From Tepidamorphus sp. (GTDB taxonomy: Bacteria > Pseudomonadota > Alphaproteobacteria > Rhizobiales > Tepidamorphaceae), in assembly GCA_028280885.1 (NCBI GenBank), contig JANQKY010000011.1:1-39187 (forward strand): a stretch of 39,187 bases of DNA. The letters are read 5' to 3'. The first letter of the stretch is position 1. The number at the start of each line of letters is the position of its first letter. Positions 1 through 8,316 of the stretch are shown in pieces. The notes beneath the pieces are model-generated. The model had not been told where the DNA came from. It worked only from the letters and a program-made list of their open reading frames with translations, and did not search any database. The position numbers were made by a program, and so were the translations under genes.

Positions 1-467
1 TAGGTGCCGTCGGTGAACGACATATGCGGATGGTGCAGGTCGCCGTTCTCATAGGTCTTCATGCCGCTGGCGGCGAGGAACTCCCTGGTTTCCGGCAGCA
101 GGCCCTCGGTCAGCACCTTCAGGCTCTCGTTGGTGCTGCCCCAGCCCGTCGCGCTGCAGCGGTTGAACACCGGCACGCGCATCAATTCGCGCATCGAGGG
201 CACGCCGATGATGCGCATCTCGCCGGACTGGCCGGACGACCAGAAGCCGTAATATTCATCCAGCTCCCCGGGCGCCAGCGCATGGTGCTGGCCACCGCCC
301 TGCGCCCTGGCCTGATCGACGCCGGCACCGCCGATCAGCGCCGCGCCGCCACCGACGGCGCCCGCGCCGGCCACCAGCGCGGTCGTCGCGGTGCCGCCCA
401 GCATGCCGCGGCGGGTGACGTTGAAACCCGTTTCCTCGTGTTTCGTATCGGACGTCTTGTCGGTCAT
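1..467 (-). CDS. nosZ: Nitrous oxide reductase NosZ, N-terminal part (runs off the left edge)
   Basis: The first 155 residues of NosZ, the periplasmic copper enzyme that reduces N2O to N2. The start at 467 follows an AGGGAG ribosome site. A Tat signal is visible (TRRGMLGG near residue 19, then a Gly/Ala-rich hydrophobic stretch ending ...QARAQ), as expected for a protein folded with copper before export. After it come family-typical segments: [17 protein letters not shown], the conserved [14 protein letters not shown] region, and the copper-ligand region [12 protein letters not shown] at the window edge, which contains the first His ligands of the CuZ centre. nosR lies 32 bp upstream on the same strand, so the two are likely cotranscribed. 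The catalytic remainder and the CuA domain are outside the window. The Tat-type signal indicates a clade I (typical) NosZ. Confidence 0.95.
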   Translation of the reverse strand, partial: MTDKTSDTKHEETGFNVTRRGMLGGTATTALVAGAGAVGGGAALIGGAGVDQARAQGGGQHHALAPGELDEYYGFWSSGQSGEMRIIGVPSMRELMRVPVFNRCSATGWGSTNESLKVLTEGLLPETREFLAASGMKTYENGDLHHPHMSFTDGT

Positions 468-499
468 CGTCTTTCTCCCTTTCAGCTTTCAGGTAGCGG

Positions 500-2728
500 T
501 TACTCGGCCGGGCTCGCTTCGGGCACCGGCTTTGGCTTCGGATAGAGGGTCGTTCTGGCGACGCGGGCAGGCTTTGCCGATCGCTCGGGCAGCGGCATCA
601 CCGGCGGATTGGATTTGGCGAAGTCGGCCCGCTTCTTCTCCCGCTTGATCACCACCGGGCATTTCCGCGTGTGCTGGTAGAGCACCTGGCAGTGCATGCA
701 GTAGAGGCACTCGTTGGGATTGATCTCGCCGGTCGGATGGATTGCCTGGACCATGCATTCATTGGCGCAGCGCTGGCACGGCGCGCCGCATTCGCGGTAG
801 CGCTTCAGCCATTCGAACACGCGGATCTTGGCCGGGATCGCCAGCGCCGCGCCGAGCGGGCACAGATAGCGGCAATAGAACCGCTCGATGAACAGCCCGA
901 TCAGCACCAGCCCCACCGCGAAGGCGACGAACGGCCAGGAGCGCTGGAACTTCAGCACGATCGCCGTCTTGAACGGCTCGACCTCGGCATAGTGCTCGGC
1001 GACCGGCAGCGAATAGAGCGACAGGCCGAACAGGCCGAGGAATATGATGTATTTCACCGGCCAGAGCCGCTCGTGCAGGCCCCAGGGCAGCGTCCATTGC
1101 GGGATCCGCGCAAGCTTGGCAAGCCGGTTGGTCAGTTCCTGCAACGCGCCGAACGGGCACAGCCAGCCGCAATAGGCGCCGCGCCCCCAGAACAGCAGCG
1201 AGGCGGCGACGCTGAACCACAGGATGAACACCAGCGGATCGATCAGGAAGGCGTCCCAGCTGAAATCGGTGGCGACCGCATTGCCGAGCGCCAGCACGTT
1301 GACGACGGAAAGCTGGGCATTGGCGATCCAGCCGATCCAGACGAGCGTGAAGGTCAGGAAGGCGATGCGGAACCAGAACACCGCCTGCTCGTTGCGGGTG
1401 AGCGGCACCTGGAAGAAGAAGAAGACCGTCAGCAGGACGAGTGCCACGGCGAGGATCGCGATATCGACCGCCCGGTCCCGCCAGATCCGCTGCCAGAGCG
1501 CCGTCTTCGCGGCGGCCTCGTCGGTCGGGTCGACGACAGGCGCCGACGCGTTGCCGGTATCGATCGGCCGCAGATAAGCTTGCGGCAGGCCTGCCTGCAG
1601 GTCGAAGGTCAGGAAGGATTTCTTGACCGGCCCGACCGCCCGCTGGGCCAGCAGTTGCAGGCGCCAGGGCGCAGTCGGGTCGAAACCGGTGCCGGCCGGG
1701 ATGCGGAACAGGTCGAGCTCGGTGAGGCTCGGCGCGCCGGCAGCCGCGATTTCGCCGATCCGGCGATGCTGACGGTCGCGGAACCGGACGCTCGTATCGC
1801 CTTGGATCACCTGGATGCGGTCGAACACGCCGCCGCGCACATAGCCCGACCCCTTGAAGGAATAGCGCCCGCGCCCGCCGACCAGGATCGCCTGCTCGCC
1901 GTCGGCCATCTCGGCGACCAGATTGGCGTGTTCCGCCGCTCCTAAGAGACGCTCGCCGATCGCCGGCACGCTGACGAGCGCGGCATAGAGGTCGATATAG
2001 GTGTCGGTCGGATCACCGGGCTCGGGCCTTGCCGCGGCCTTCGGATCGCCGGCTTCGGCAAAGGCCTGGTTGACCTGGCCGATATCGAGGGTCAGGCGGC
2101 CGACCGTGCCGTCGGCAAGCAGCGCCGGCCAGTCTTCGGCCGCCGCAGCCTCCGGGTCGATCTCGAAGACCGGCCCGGTATCGGCGACCGGCGGCGCCAG
2201 CCCGCCAAGCCCTAAGGCCCGCGCGACCTTCAGGCCGGCCCGAACGATCGAATCGTCGATGACGATGATCGTGACCGTCGCCCCGGAGATGATCTCCAGG
2301 TCGTGGCCGGCCCCTTCCGCGTCGGCTTCCGCCTTCAGGTCGAGGCCGGCATAGCGCTCCGTGAGGGCTTTGATCCTGGCATCGGGAATGCCGATCAGCA
2401 CGATCGGCTCGGCATGCTCGACCAGCCGCACCCCGGTGACGACCGCATCCGTGTCGACGCCGACGACGATATGGATCGGCTTGCCCGAATAGCCGGTCGT
2501 CGAGACAAAGTCGGATGTCAGGAAGGCATAGCCGACCGTTTCGCCGCCTTTAAGGAGCGGGACGACGGGGATATCGCCGCGAACCGGCCCGAAGGCGTCG
2601 GCGTCCTGGTGCAGGTCTGAGGGGACAAGATCACGCAGGAACGCGGCGAGCCGGTCGCTTGCCGCAGCCGGCGCGACGCAGAGCATCAGCAGAAGAGTTA
2701 CGAGAAATGCCTGACCGGCTTTGGTCAT
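500..2728 (-). CDS. nosR: NosR, membrane FMN/iron-sulfur protein required for N2O respiration
   Basis: A 742-residue polytopic flavo-iron-sulfur protein needed for nosZ expression and for sustaining NosZ activity, probably by passing electrons from the quinol pool. Seen in order: a cleavable signal (first ~23 residues, ending APAAAS); a periplasmic FMN-binding domain with the SGATVT motif whose threonine is the usual covalent FMN site (~residues 148-153); about five membrane helices from ~425 on; two CxxxCP motifs (CGWLCP near 517, CRYLCP near 625); and a C-terminal cytoplasmic pair of ferredoxin-like Cys clusters (CGAPCQRCANEC, then CLYCMHC...CP). The length is normal for NosR. Its ribosome site is weak (GGCGGA). 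It sits directly upstream of nosZ, the standard nosRZ order. I saw no convincing FNR/NnrR-type box in the 127 bp upstream. Confidence 0.96.
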   Translation of the reverse strand: MTKAGQAFLVTLLLMLCVAPAAASDRLAAFLRDLVPSDLHQDADAFGPVRGDIPVVPLLKGGETVGYAFLTSDFVSTTGYSGKPIHIVVGVDTDAVVTGVRLVEHAEPIVLIGIPDARIKALTERYAGLDLKAEADAEGAGHDLEIISGATVTIIVIDDSIVRAGLKVARALGLGGLAPPVADTGPVFEIDPEAAAAEDWPALLADGTVGRLTLDIGQVNQAFAEAGDPKAAARPEPGDPTDTYIDLYAALVSVPAIGERLLGAAEHANLVAEMADGEQAILVGGRGRYSFKGSGYVRGGVFDRIQVIQGDTSVRFRDRQHRRIGEIAAAGAPSLTELDLFRIPAGTGFDPTAPWRLQLLAQRAVGPVKKSFLTFDLQAGLPQAYLRPIDTGNASAPVVDPTDEAAAKTALWQRIWRDRAVDIAILAVALVLLTVFFFFQVPLTRNEQAVFWFRIAFLTFTLVWIGWIANAQLSVVNVLALGNAVATDFSWDAFLIDPLVFILWFSVAASLLFWGRGAYCGWLCPFGALQELTNRLAKLARIPQWTLPWGLHERLWPVKYIIFLGLFGLSLYSLPVAEHYAEVEPFKTAIVLKFQRSWPFVAFAVGLVLIGLFIERFYCRYLCPLGAALAIPAKIRVFEWLKRYRECGAPCQRCANECMVQAIHPTGEINPNECLYCMHCQVLYQHTRKCPVVIKREKKRADFAKSNPPVMPLPERSAKPARVARTTLYPKPKPVPEASPAE

Positions 2729-2855
2729 CTGTCCGCCGGAGAACGCCGTCCCTGGTTGAGGTTCGACGTCAGTCTCGGCGATCGCCGGCCGGGCGTACTT
2801 GACTTTGGTTAGCTGCGGGCGACTTTAATTTCGACTCCGAATTGGAACGTGCCTG

Positions 2856-4361
2856 TCAACCGAAATTGATGCCCTGGGCGAGCGGCAGCTCGGTCGAATA
2901 GTTGATCGTGTTGGTCGTCCGGCGGGTGTACTGCTTCCAGGCGTCGGACCCGCTTTCCCGGTCGCCGCCGGTCTCCTTCTCGCCGCCGAACGCGCCGCCG
3001 ATCTCCGCCCCGCTCGGGCCGATATTGACATTGGCCATGCCGCAATCGGAGCCGGCCGCCGAGACGAAGACCTCCACCTCGCGCATATTGTCGGAGAAGA
3101 TGCATGACGACAGGCCCTGCGGCACGTCGTTGTGCAGGTCGATCGCTTCCTCCAGATCGCCCGAATAGGTCAGCACGTAGAGCAGCGGGCCGAAGGTCTC
3201 CTCCTTCACCACCGCGCTCTGACCCGGCATGTCGACGATCGCCGGCGCCACGTAATAGGCATCCGGCGCGGTATCGCCAAGCACCCGGTCGCCGCCGGTA
3301 AGCAGCGTACCGCCCTCGGCCTGCGCCCGCGCGATCGCCGCGACAAACGTCTCATGGGCCCGCGCGTCGATCAGCGGTCCGACCAGCGTACCGGGTTCAA
3401 GCGGATCGCCGATCTTCAGGCTTCCATAGGCCGCCAGCACCTTCTCCATCAGGGCGTCCTTGACGCGCTCGTGCACGATCAGGCGGCGCAGCGACGTGCA
3501 GCGCTGGCCGGCGGTGCCGACCGCGCCGAACAGGATGCCCCGCACCGCCAGGTCGAGATTGGCCTCCGGCGTCACCACCATGGCGTTGTTGCCGCCGAGT
3601 TCGAGGATGCGCCGGCCGAAGCGGGCTGCGACCTTCTGGCCGACGATCCGCCCCATCCGCGTCGAGCCGGTTGCCGAGACGACCGGAATGGCGGGGCTTT
3701 CCACCAGCGCCTCGGATTGCGGCACGCCGCCGATCACGAGCTGGGCGAGCCCCTCCGGCGCTTCGCCGAACCGGGCGATCGCCTTTTCCAGCGCCTTCAG
3801 GGTCGCGATCCCCGACAGGGGCGACTTCTCCGACGGCTTGAACAGGATCGGATTGCCGGTGATCAGCGCCATCGTGGCGTTCCAGGCGAAGACGGCGCAG
3901 GGGAAGTTGAAGGCGGTGATGATCGCGACCGGCCCGATCGGGTGATACTGCTCCATGATCCGGTGGCCGGGACGCTCCGACACGATGGTCTTGCCGAACA
4001 TCTGGCGCGACTGGCCGACGGCGAGATCGCAGATATCGATCGCCTCCTGCACTTCGCCAAGCCCCTCCTCGGTGATCTTGCCGACCTCGACGGAGATGAT
4101 GTGGCCGATATCGGCCTTCAGCGCGCGCAGTTCCTCGCCCCACAGCCGCACCAGTTCGCCGCGCACCGGCGCCGGCGTCACCCGCCACTGTTTGAAGGCG
4201 TCGACGGACGCATCGATGATGCCGGGCATCGCCGCCATCGGTGTTTCGTGCAGATGGGCGATTTCGTTGCCGTCGACCGGCGAGGTAACGGTGAGCGATC
4301 CGCCGGAAACCATATCCGATGGGATACCGCAGCGCTCGAGGGCGGAAGCAAGGTCAGTCAT
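2856..4361 (-). CDS. ALDH7-family aldehyde dehydrogenase (aminoadipate-semialdehyde/piperideine-6-carboxylate type)
   Basis: A 501-residue NAD(P)-dependent aldehyde dehydrogenase. The start at 4361 (MTDLASAL) has GGAG 8 bases upstream; the longer open frame upstream has no ribosome site and no family match. Visible motifs: cofactor segment FNFPCAVFAWNA and KPSEKSPL, the general-base glutamate in LELGGNNA (~254), and the catalytic cysteine in GTAGQRCTSLRR (~287). The GGNNA form, GTAGQRCT and the C-terminal block ANVNIGPSGAEIGGAFGGEK with NTINYS and LAQGINFG are characteristic of ALDH7 (antiquitin/AmaB), which oxidises alpha-aminoadipate semialdehyde in lysine catabolism. The substrate is inferred from the family. 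No other lysine-degradation genes are adjacent. It lies upstream of nosR on the same strand with a 127-bp gap, so read-through is possible but a functional tie is not evident. Confidence 0.9.
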   Translation of the reverse strand: MTDLASALERCGIPSDMVSGGSLTVTSPVDGNEIAHLHETPMAAMPGIIDASVDAFKQWRVTPAPVRGELVRLWGEELRALKADIGHIISVEVGKITEEGLGEVQEAIDICDLAVGQSRQMFGKTIVSERPGHRIMEQYHPIGPVAIITAFNFPCAVFAWNATMALITGNPILFKPSEKSPLSGIATLKALEKAIARFGEAPEGLAQLVIGGVPQSEALVESPAIPVVSATGSTRMGRIVGQKVAARFGRRILELGGNNAMVVTPEANLDLAVRGILFGAVGTAGQRCTSLRRLIVHERVKDALMEKVLAAYGSLKIGDPLEPGTLVGPLIDARAHETFVAAIARAQAEGGTLLTGGDRVLGDTAPDAYYVAPAIVDMPGQSAVVKEETFGPLLYVLTYSGDLEEAIDLHNDVPQGLSSCIFSDNMREVEVFVSAAGSDCGMANVNIGPSGAEIGGAFGGEKETGGDRESGSDAWKQYTRRTTNTINYSTELPLAQGINFG

Positions 4362-4500
4362 GGGCGTAACTCCGGAGGCCGAGGGAACGGCGGTGTTCGA
4401 TGGATGCGGCGCGGCCACGCTATGCGGTGTCTCCGCCATTGGTGTTCCGGCCGGCCAGGCAATCATCACCGGACAAACAACACCGGGCGGCAAAACGCAA

Positions 4501-4530
4501 GGACCCGGCAGCATCGCTGCTGCCGGGTCC
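4501..4530 (-). terminator. Hairpin terminator after the first porin-like gene
   Basis: A perfect 12-bp stem (GGACCCGGCAGC and its complement) with a 6-base loop lies 45 bp past the stop of the outer-membrane gene at 4576. On the minus strand it is followed by CTTGCGTTTTG, a modest T-rich tail. It separates this gene from the aldehyde dehydrogenase downstream. Confidence 0.65.
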
Positions 4531-4575
4531 GAAGACTGTTCTCGACGTCCCGGAGGACGCCAGTCGGTTGCGCGC

Positions 4576-5331
4576 TCAGTTGATCATGTAGCGGAAGCCG
4601 ACCCTGATCTCGTGCGAGGCGACATCGTTGACCTCGATCTTGCCGCCATACTGGTCGACCGTGCTGACATCGCCGACAGCCAGGTAGCGGTAGTTCAGGT
4701 CGAGCAGCAGGGCGTCGGTCATATCGATACTGGCACCCGCCGTCACCGCCCAGGCGAAGTTCCACTGCGACGTGTTCGCCGCCCTCGTCGCCACCGGATT
4801 GAGCGGCGGCAGGGCATAATAGCCGCCATAGTCCGACAGTCGGACATTGGCCGTACCGATGCCGCCGCCGACATAGGGCGTGATGCCGGCCCAGGTGCCG
4901 AGATCCACATAGGCGTTGGCCAGGATCGCCCAGGTGGAGATCTTGCCGGAATCCTCGGTGTAGAGCGCCCCGTTGCAGGCAATGAAACAGGTGAGCCGGC
5001 TCGAATAGCTCGCGGGCGCCGAGTAGTCGACGGTCAGATCCGTCCGGAACCAGGGATTGAACTGGTAGCCGAAGCCGCCGCCGATGGTCCAGGAGTTGTC
5101 GAGATCGATGTTGTAATAGTCGTAGTAGCCCTGGACGAGGCTCGAATAGGCGGCACTCGGCGTCGTGTACATCTTGTAGCCGATGTCGCCGCGCAGATAC
5201 CAGGACGAGGCGACCTCGACCGGCAGGATCGGTTCCAGAAACGGCTGCGTCATGTCGGCTGCCTGCGCGCCACCCCCCAGGGCGGCAAAGGCAAACCCAC
5301 TCGCAATCGTCAGTTTCTTGAGGCTGTGCAT
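4576..5331 (-). CDS. Small outer-membrane beta-barrel protein (Omp25/Omp31-like), paralogue 1
   Basis: A 251-residue secreted protein with a Sec signal (MHSLKKLTIASGFAFAAL..., cleavage after AQAA). The start at 5331 is chosen because GGAG lies 9 bases upstream and the signal peptide begins there; longer starts add an unrelated N-terminus. After the signal come alternating hydrophobic/aromatic strands: SSWYLRGDIGYKMY, GGGFGYQFNPWFRTDLTVDY, NAYVDLGTWAGITPYVGGG, LLLDLNYRYLAVGD and a final strand EIRVGFRYMIN. This is the pattern of the small rhizobial Omp25/31 class of 8-stranded porin-like barrels. It is a paralogue of the next gene upstream, sharing WYLRG, NPWFRTD, NAYVD-G-W-GITPYVG and YRY--LGD blocks. 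A CtrA-type box array lies about 100-140 bp upstream. Transport specificity cannot be inferred. Confidence 0.85.
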   Translation of the reverse strand: MHSLKKLTIASGFAFAALGGGAQAADMTQPFLEPILPVEVASSWYLRGDIGYKMYTTPSAAYSSLVQGYYDYYNIDLDNSWTIGGGFGYQFNPWFRTDLTVDYSAPASYSSRLTCFIACNGALYTEDSGKISTWAILANAYVDLGTWAGITPYVGGGIGTANVRLSDYGGYYALPPLNPVATRAANTSQWNFAWAVTAGASIDMTDALLLDLNYRYLAVGDVSTVDQYGGKIEVNDVASHEIRVGFRYMIN

Positions 5332-5428
5332 TGCCACGACTCCACACTCCTGCGCCCTGTCCCATGTCTCCATCCGAACCGATGAGACGAGGCAACCGCG
5401 TTCTTCGACGACTATGCGTGTGCAATCG

Positions 5429-5469
5429 TTAAGGTTGACTTAACCACGATGCTTAACCAAGCGCGTTAA
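5429..5469 (-). promoter_or_regulatory. Row of four TTAA boxes, first pair a perfect CtrA-type site
   Basis: TTAA occurs at 5429, 5440, 5453 and 5466, giving spacers of 7, 9 and 9 bases. The 5429-5443 pair matches the known CtrA consensus TTAA-N7-TTAA exactly. The array lies 98-138 bp upstream of the outer-membrane gene start at 5331. The same spacing recurs upstream of the paralogue (6468-6508). CtrA control is inferred from the motif. Confidence 0.6.
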
Positions 5470-5550
5470 GCTTCTGTTTACTTGCGTGGAATCTTGGCTT
5501 AACCACAGGAAACACGAGATCGCCCAAGGCGGGCGGATGTGAAACGTGAA

Positions 5551-5581
5551 AAAGGGCGAGCCGTTTCCGGCGCCGCCCTTT
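5551..5581 (-). terminator. Intrinsic terminator after the second porin-like gene
   Basis: AAAGGGCG at 5551-5558 pairs with CGCCCTTT at 5574-5581, with an inner GCCG/CGGC pairing. Read on the minus strand the stem is followed by a T-run (TTTTTC). It lies about 30 bp beyond the stop codon at 5610, so it ends transcription of the upstream paralogue before the next promoter. Confidence 0.75.
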
Positions 5582-5609
5582 CAGATGTCGATGAGAGTCG
5601 CGACGCGGC

Positions 5610-6383
5610 CTACATGAAGTTGTAGCGCAGGCCGAACAGGACATCGTGCGAGGTGATGTCCTCGAAATAGAGCGGGTTGTAGACGTTGTTGGTCCCGTCA
5701 TAGGCAATCACGTCGCCGGTCTGCGCGTCGCCGAGGTTGACGTAGCGATAGGCAAGATCGATGGTCACGGCCTCGGTCACCGCCCATCCCAGGCCCGCGT
5801 GCAGCGCCCAGGCCAGGTTCCACTTCGAATCGGACGCCGCGTAGGCCTGGCCATTGACCGGCGCGTTGATGTCGACGAAATCGCTGATCGTGTTGCGCGA
5901 GGCGCCGATGCCGGCACCGACATAGGGTGTTATGCCCCGCCAGGCACCGAAATCCACATAGGCGTTGGCCAGGAACAGCCATTCGCTCTTGTTGGCGCTG
6001 TAATCGTTGGAGCCGTCCCAGATGCCGTCATCGTTGAAATCGTAGCGGTCGAAGGCGCTGAACTTCGTTTTGCCGCGATATTCGCCGGTCACGTCCGTGC
6101 GAAACCACGGATTGAACCGATAGCCAACGCCGCCGCCATACAACACGCCGGAATCGAATTCCGGCTCGTTGAGGAACTCGAAGTATCCGGTCGAGAACAG
6201 CACGTTGTCGATCTTCTTGACTTCCTGGTTCGTCATTCCGATGAAGCCGCGCAGGTACCAGTTGCTCACCGGGACTTCCTCGAAGGCGGGCGCGACGGCT
6301 GCGACATCCGCCGCCTGCGACTGCCCGGTAGCCACCGCTCCTGCGAGACCGGCAAGGGCGACAATTCGTGCGAAGCTTCTCAT
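5610..6383 (-). CDS. Small outer-membrane beta-barrel protein (Omp25/Omp31-like), paralogue 2
   Basis: A 257-residue outer-membrane barrel with a Sec signal (MRSFARIVALAGLAG..., cleavage around SQAAD). The start at 6383 was preferred over an in-frame ATG ten codons upstream because it puts the basic n-region at the terminus; GGACGAG lies just upstream. Strand-like segments parallel those of the neighbour at 4576: SNWYLRGFIGM, GVGYRFNPWFRTDVTGEYRG, NAYVDFGAWRGITPYVGAGIG, VTIDLAYRYVNLGDA and a final strand VLFGLRYNFM ending in an aromatic-Met pair. The two genes are a tandem duplication, each with its own terminator and TTAA-box promoter region. Between strands it carries an acidic loop with DYSANKSEW. 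Specific solute or surface role unknown. Confidence 0.85.
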   Translation of the reverse strand: MRSFARIVALAGLAGAVATGQSQAADVAAVAPAFEEVPVSNWYLRGFIGMTNQEVKKIDNVLFSTGYFEFLNEPEFDSGVLYGGGVGYRFNPWFRTDVTGEYRGKTKFSAFDRYDFNDDGIWDGSNDYSANKSEWLFLANAYVDFGAWRGITPYVGAGIGASRNTISDFVDINAPVNGQAYAASDSKWNLAWALHAGLGWAVTEAVTIDLAYRYVNLGDAQTGDVIAYDGTNNVYNPLYFEDITSHDVLFGLRYNFM

Positions 6384-6467
6384 GACTCGTCCGTCCGCAT
6401 AACGGTTGCTCAAACGGCGCGTCTGCGCCGATACTGACTTTCAGCCTGGAGTGTGCGCAACAAAACC

Positions 6468-6508
6468 TTAAAGCCCGCTTAACCAAGCCGTTTAACCCTG
6501 TTCCTTAA
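6468..6508 (-). promoter_or_regulatory. Row of four TTAA boxes upstream of the second porin-like gene
   Basis: TTAA at 6468, 6479, 6492 and 6505, with spacers 7, 9 and 9, the same arrangement and orientation as at 5429-5469. The 6468-6482 pair fits the CtrA consensus TTAA-N7-TTAA exactly. The array is 85-125 bp upstream of the start at 6383 and lies between this gene and the divergent aminotransferase at 6598, so it could affect both. Confidence 0.6.
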
Positions 6509-6597
6509 CCATGCCGGATCCCGTCGGACCCCGCCGATCGCCCCGATTCGGCCGCCCGGGGAGCCGGAAAAACCAAGCCGCATCAAGGATAACCCGC

Positions 6598-7782
6598 ATG
6601 ACCGCCAAGACCGCTCCAGCCCCGCACCGGGCTATCGACAGCCAGCGCCACCTGTTCGATATTCCCCGCGATATCGCCTGGCTGAACTGCGCCTATATGG
6701 CGCCGCTGATGAAACCGGCGGCGGCGGCCGGCAGGGCGGGGATCGATCGCAAGGCAAGACCCTGGACCATCAGTCCGCCGGACTTCTTTTCCCAATCCGA
6801 TATTGCCCGGAAGCTGTTTGCCGACCTGATCGGCGCGAGCCCGCAGGATGTCGCGATCGTGCCGTCGGCCTCCTACGGGATCGCCACCGCGGCCGCCAAC
6901 CTCCCGGTCGGGCCGGACCAGGAGATCCTCGTCCTCGCCGACCAGTTTCCCTCCAACGTCTATTCATGGCGCAGGCTTGCAGCGGACGCCGGCGCAAGCG
7001 TTCGCACGCTTGAGCGAAGCGGTTCGCCGGCCGCGAACACGGGCGCCGACTGGACCGGGCTGATCCTGGAAGCGATCTCGGAGCGCACCGCAATCGTCGC
7101 CGCCCCGAACTGTCTGTGGACGGACGGGTCGCTGGTCGATCTCGCAGCCGTCGGCGCCGCCTGCCGGGACAAGGGCGCGGCGCTGGTGCTCGACCTGACC
7201 CAGTCGCTCGGCGCCCTGCCCTTCGATGTGAAAACCGTCCAGCCGGATTTCATGATCGCCGCCACCTACAAGTGGCTGCTCGGCCCCTATTCGCTCGGCT
7301 TCCTCTATGTCGCGCCGCACCGCCAGTCCGGCCGGCCGCTGGAGGAAGGCTGGATCGCGCGGGCCGGATCGGAGGATTTCGCCCGGCTGGTCGACTATCA
7401 GGACGCCTATCAGCCCGGCGCCCTGCGTTTCGACATGGGCGAGCGGTCGAACTTCCATCTGCTGCCGGTCGCGATCGCAGCACTCCGGCAGATCACCGAG
7501 TGGGGGGTCGACGCGATCGCCGAGACGCTTGGCGCCCGCAACCGCGACCTGGTCGACCGGCTCGCGCCGCTGGGCTTTACGGCCCTGCCCGAGCCGGGCC
7601 GCGCCCCGCATTTCCTCGGCCTGCGCCGCGCCGCCGGCGTTCCCGATGATTTGCTGGCAAGGCTGAACGCGGCCGGCGTCTATATCAGCCAGCGCGGCGA
7701 CGCGCTGCGCATCACCCAGCACGTCTATAACGACGATGAGGATATCGACCGGCTGATCGGCGCGCTCGAGGCGAACCTGTAA
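6598..7782 (+). CDS. Class V aminotransferase-fold PLP enzyme
   Basis: A 394-residue PLP-dependent enzyme of the class V aminotransferase/cysteine desulfurase/kynureninase fold. The start at 6598 has AAGGA 8 bases upstream; the open frame extends further 5' but without family character. Seen: the N-terminal substrate-side segment AWLNCAYMAPL, the phosphate-binding turn PSASYGIATAAANLP, the PLP-stacking/ring region DLTQSLGALPFDVKTVQPDF and the Schiff-base lysine in AATYKWLLGPYSLGFLYV. No C-terminal active-site cysteine loop of the SufS/IscS type is evident, so a desulfurase is less likely than an aminotransferase or lyase. The reaction cannot be assigned. It is divergent from the porin-like gene and followed by a possible hairpin before the Rrf2 operon. 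Confidence 0.82.
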   Translation: MTAKTAPAPHRAIDSQRHLFDIPRDIAWLNCAYMAPLMKPAAAAGRAGIDRKARPWTISPPDFFSQSDIARKLFADLIGASPQDVAIVPSASYGIATAAANLPVGPDQEILVLADQFPSNVYSWRRLAADAGASVRTLERSGSPAANTGADWTGLILEAISERTAIVAAPNCLWTDGSLVDLAAVGAACRDKGAALVLDLTQSLGALPFDVKTVQPDFMIAATYKWLLGPYSLGFLYVAPHRQSGRPLEEGWIARAGSEDFARLVDYQDAYQPGALRFDMGERSNFHLLPVAIAALRQITEWGVDAIAETLGARNRDLVDRLAPLGFTALPEPGRAPHFLGLRRAAGVPDDLLARLNAAGVYISQRGDALRITQHVYNDDEDIDRLIGALEANL

Positions 7783-7787
7783 CCCGT

Positions 7788-7805
7788 CCGCCCGGGATTG
7801 GGCGG
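7788..7805 (+). terminator. Possible hairpin after the aminotransferase gene
   Basis: CCGCCC (7788-7793) can pair with GGGCGG (7800-7805) across a 6-base loop, 6 bp after the stop codon. No T-run follows, so if it terminates at all it is not a canonical intrinsic terminator. Confidence 0.35.
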
Positions 7806-7821
7806 GCCGAAATAGACAGGA

Positions 7822-7860
7822 TTGACATTTGATCTTTCATGTAACATTTAAAGTTACATG
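7822..7860 (+). promoter_or_regulatory. Promoter and operator palindrome covering the Rrf2-family start codon
   Basis: A perfect inverted repeat CATGTAAC-N7-GTTACATG spans 7838-7860, and its last three bases are the ATG of the regulator gene. A TTGACA (7822-7827) sits upstream; 17-18 bases later CATTTA/ATTTAA (7845-7851) lies inside the palindrome. That spacing would put the transcript start at or next to the ATG, and there is no Shine-Dalgarno sequence, so a leaderless, self-repressed message is likely (inference). Confidence 0.65.
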
Positions 7861-8316
7861 AAAAGAGACAGCCGGCTTTCCGGCACCCTGCATGTCCTTC
7901 TGCACATGGCGGAGGCCGACGGCCCGGTTACCTCGGAAAGGCTTGCCGCCGCCATGACGACGAACCCGGTCGTCATCCGACGCATCATGGGCGGCCTGCG
8001 CGACCGCGGCTATGTGCGTTCGGAACGAGGACATCACGGCGGTTGGACGCTTGTCTGCGACCTGAGCAAGACGTCGCTTCGCGACATCTACGATGCGCTG
8101 GGCAGCCCGGGTTGCATCGCGCTTGCAAACCGCGACGAGACGTCCTCCTGCCTCGTCGAACAGGCTGTCAACGCAGCCCTCGGCGACGCGTTCGAGGAAG
8201 CCGAGGCGCTGCTGCTTGCCCGTTTTGCAGACGTGACGCTCGCTGACCTCAGTGCCGATTTCCATGCGCGCATGGTTCGCGCAACCAACACAGACGAAAG
8301 GTCAGAGCATGGCTGA
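7858..8316 (+). CDS. Rrf2-family transcriptional regulator
   Basis: A 152-residue winged-helix regulator of the Rrf2 family. The N-terminus [19 protein letters not shown] is the family's usual beginning and fixes the start at 7858 despite the missing ribosome site. A helix-turn-helix follows ([30 protein letters not shown]), then a wing ([11 protein letters not shown]). The IscR/NsrR three-cysteine cluster is not present; only two cysteines occur in the sensor region (SPGCIAL and SSCLVEQ), about 16 residues apart. This resembles the YwnA/HypR-like branch, where cysteines sense thiol-reactive or oxidative stress (family knowledge; sensing here is inference). It overlaps the downstream methyltransferase by 8 bases and probably represses both genes through the palindrome over its own start. 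Confidence 0.88.
   Translation: MKRDSRLSGTLHVLLHMAEADGPVTSERLAAAMTTNPVVIRRIMGGLRDRGYVRSERGHHGGWTLVCDLSKTSLRDIYDALGSPGCIALANRDETSSCLVEQAVNAALGDAFEEAEALLLARFADVTLADLSADFHARMVRATNTDERSEHG

Noticed and set aside
2729..2855. An FNR/NnrR-type anaerobic activator box upstream of nosR
   Set aside because: Only half-site-like TTGAC sequences were found (for example near 2798); none has a matching CAA arm at the right spacing.
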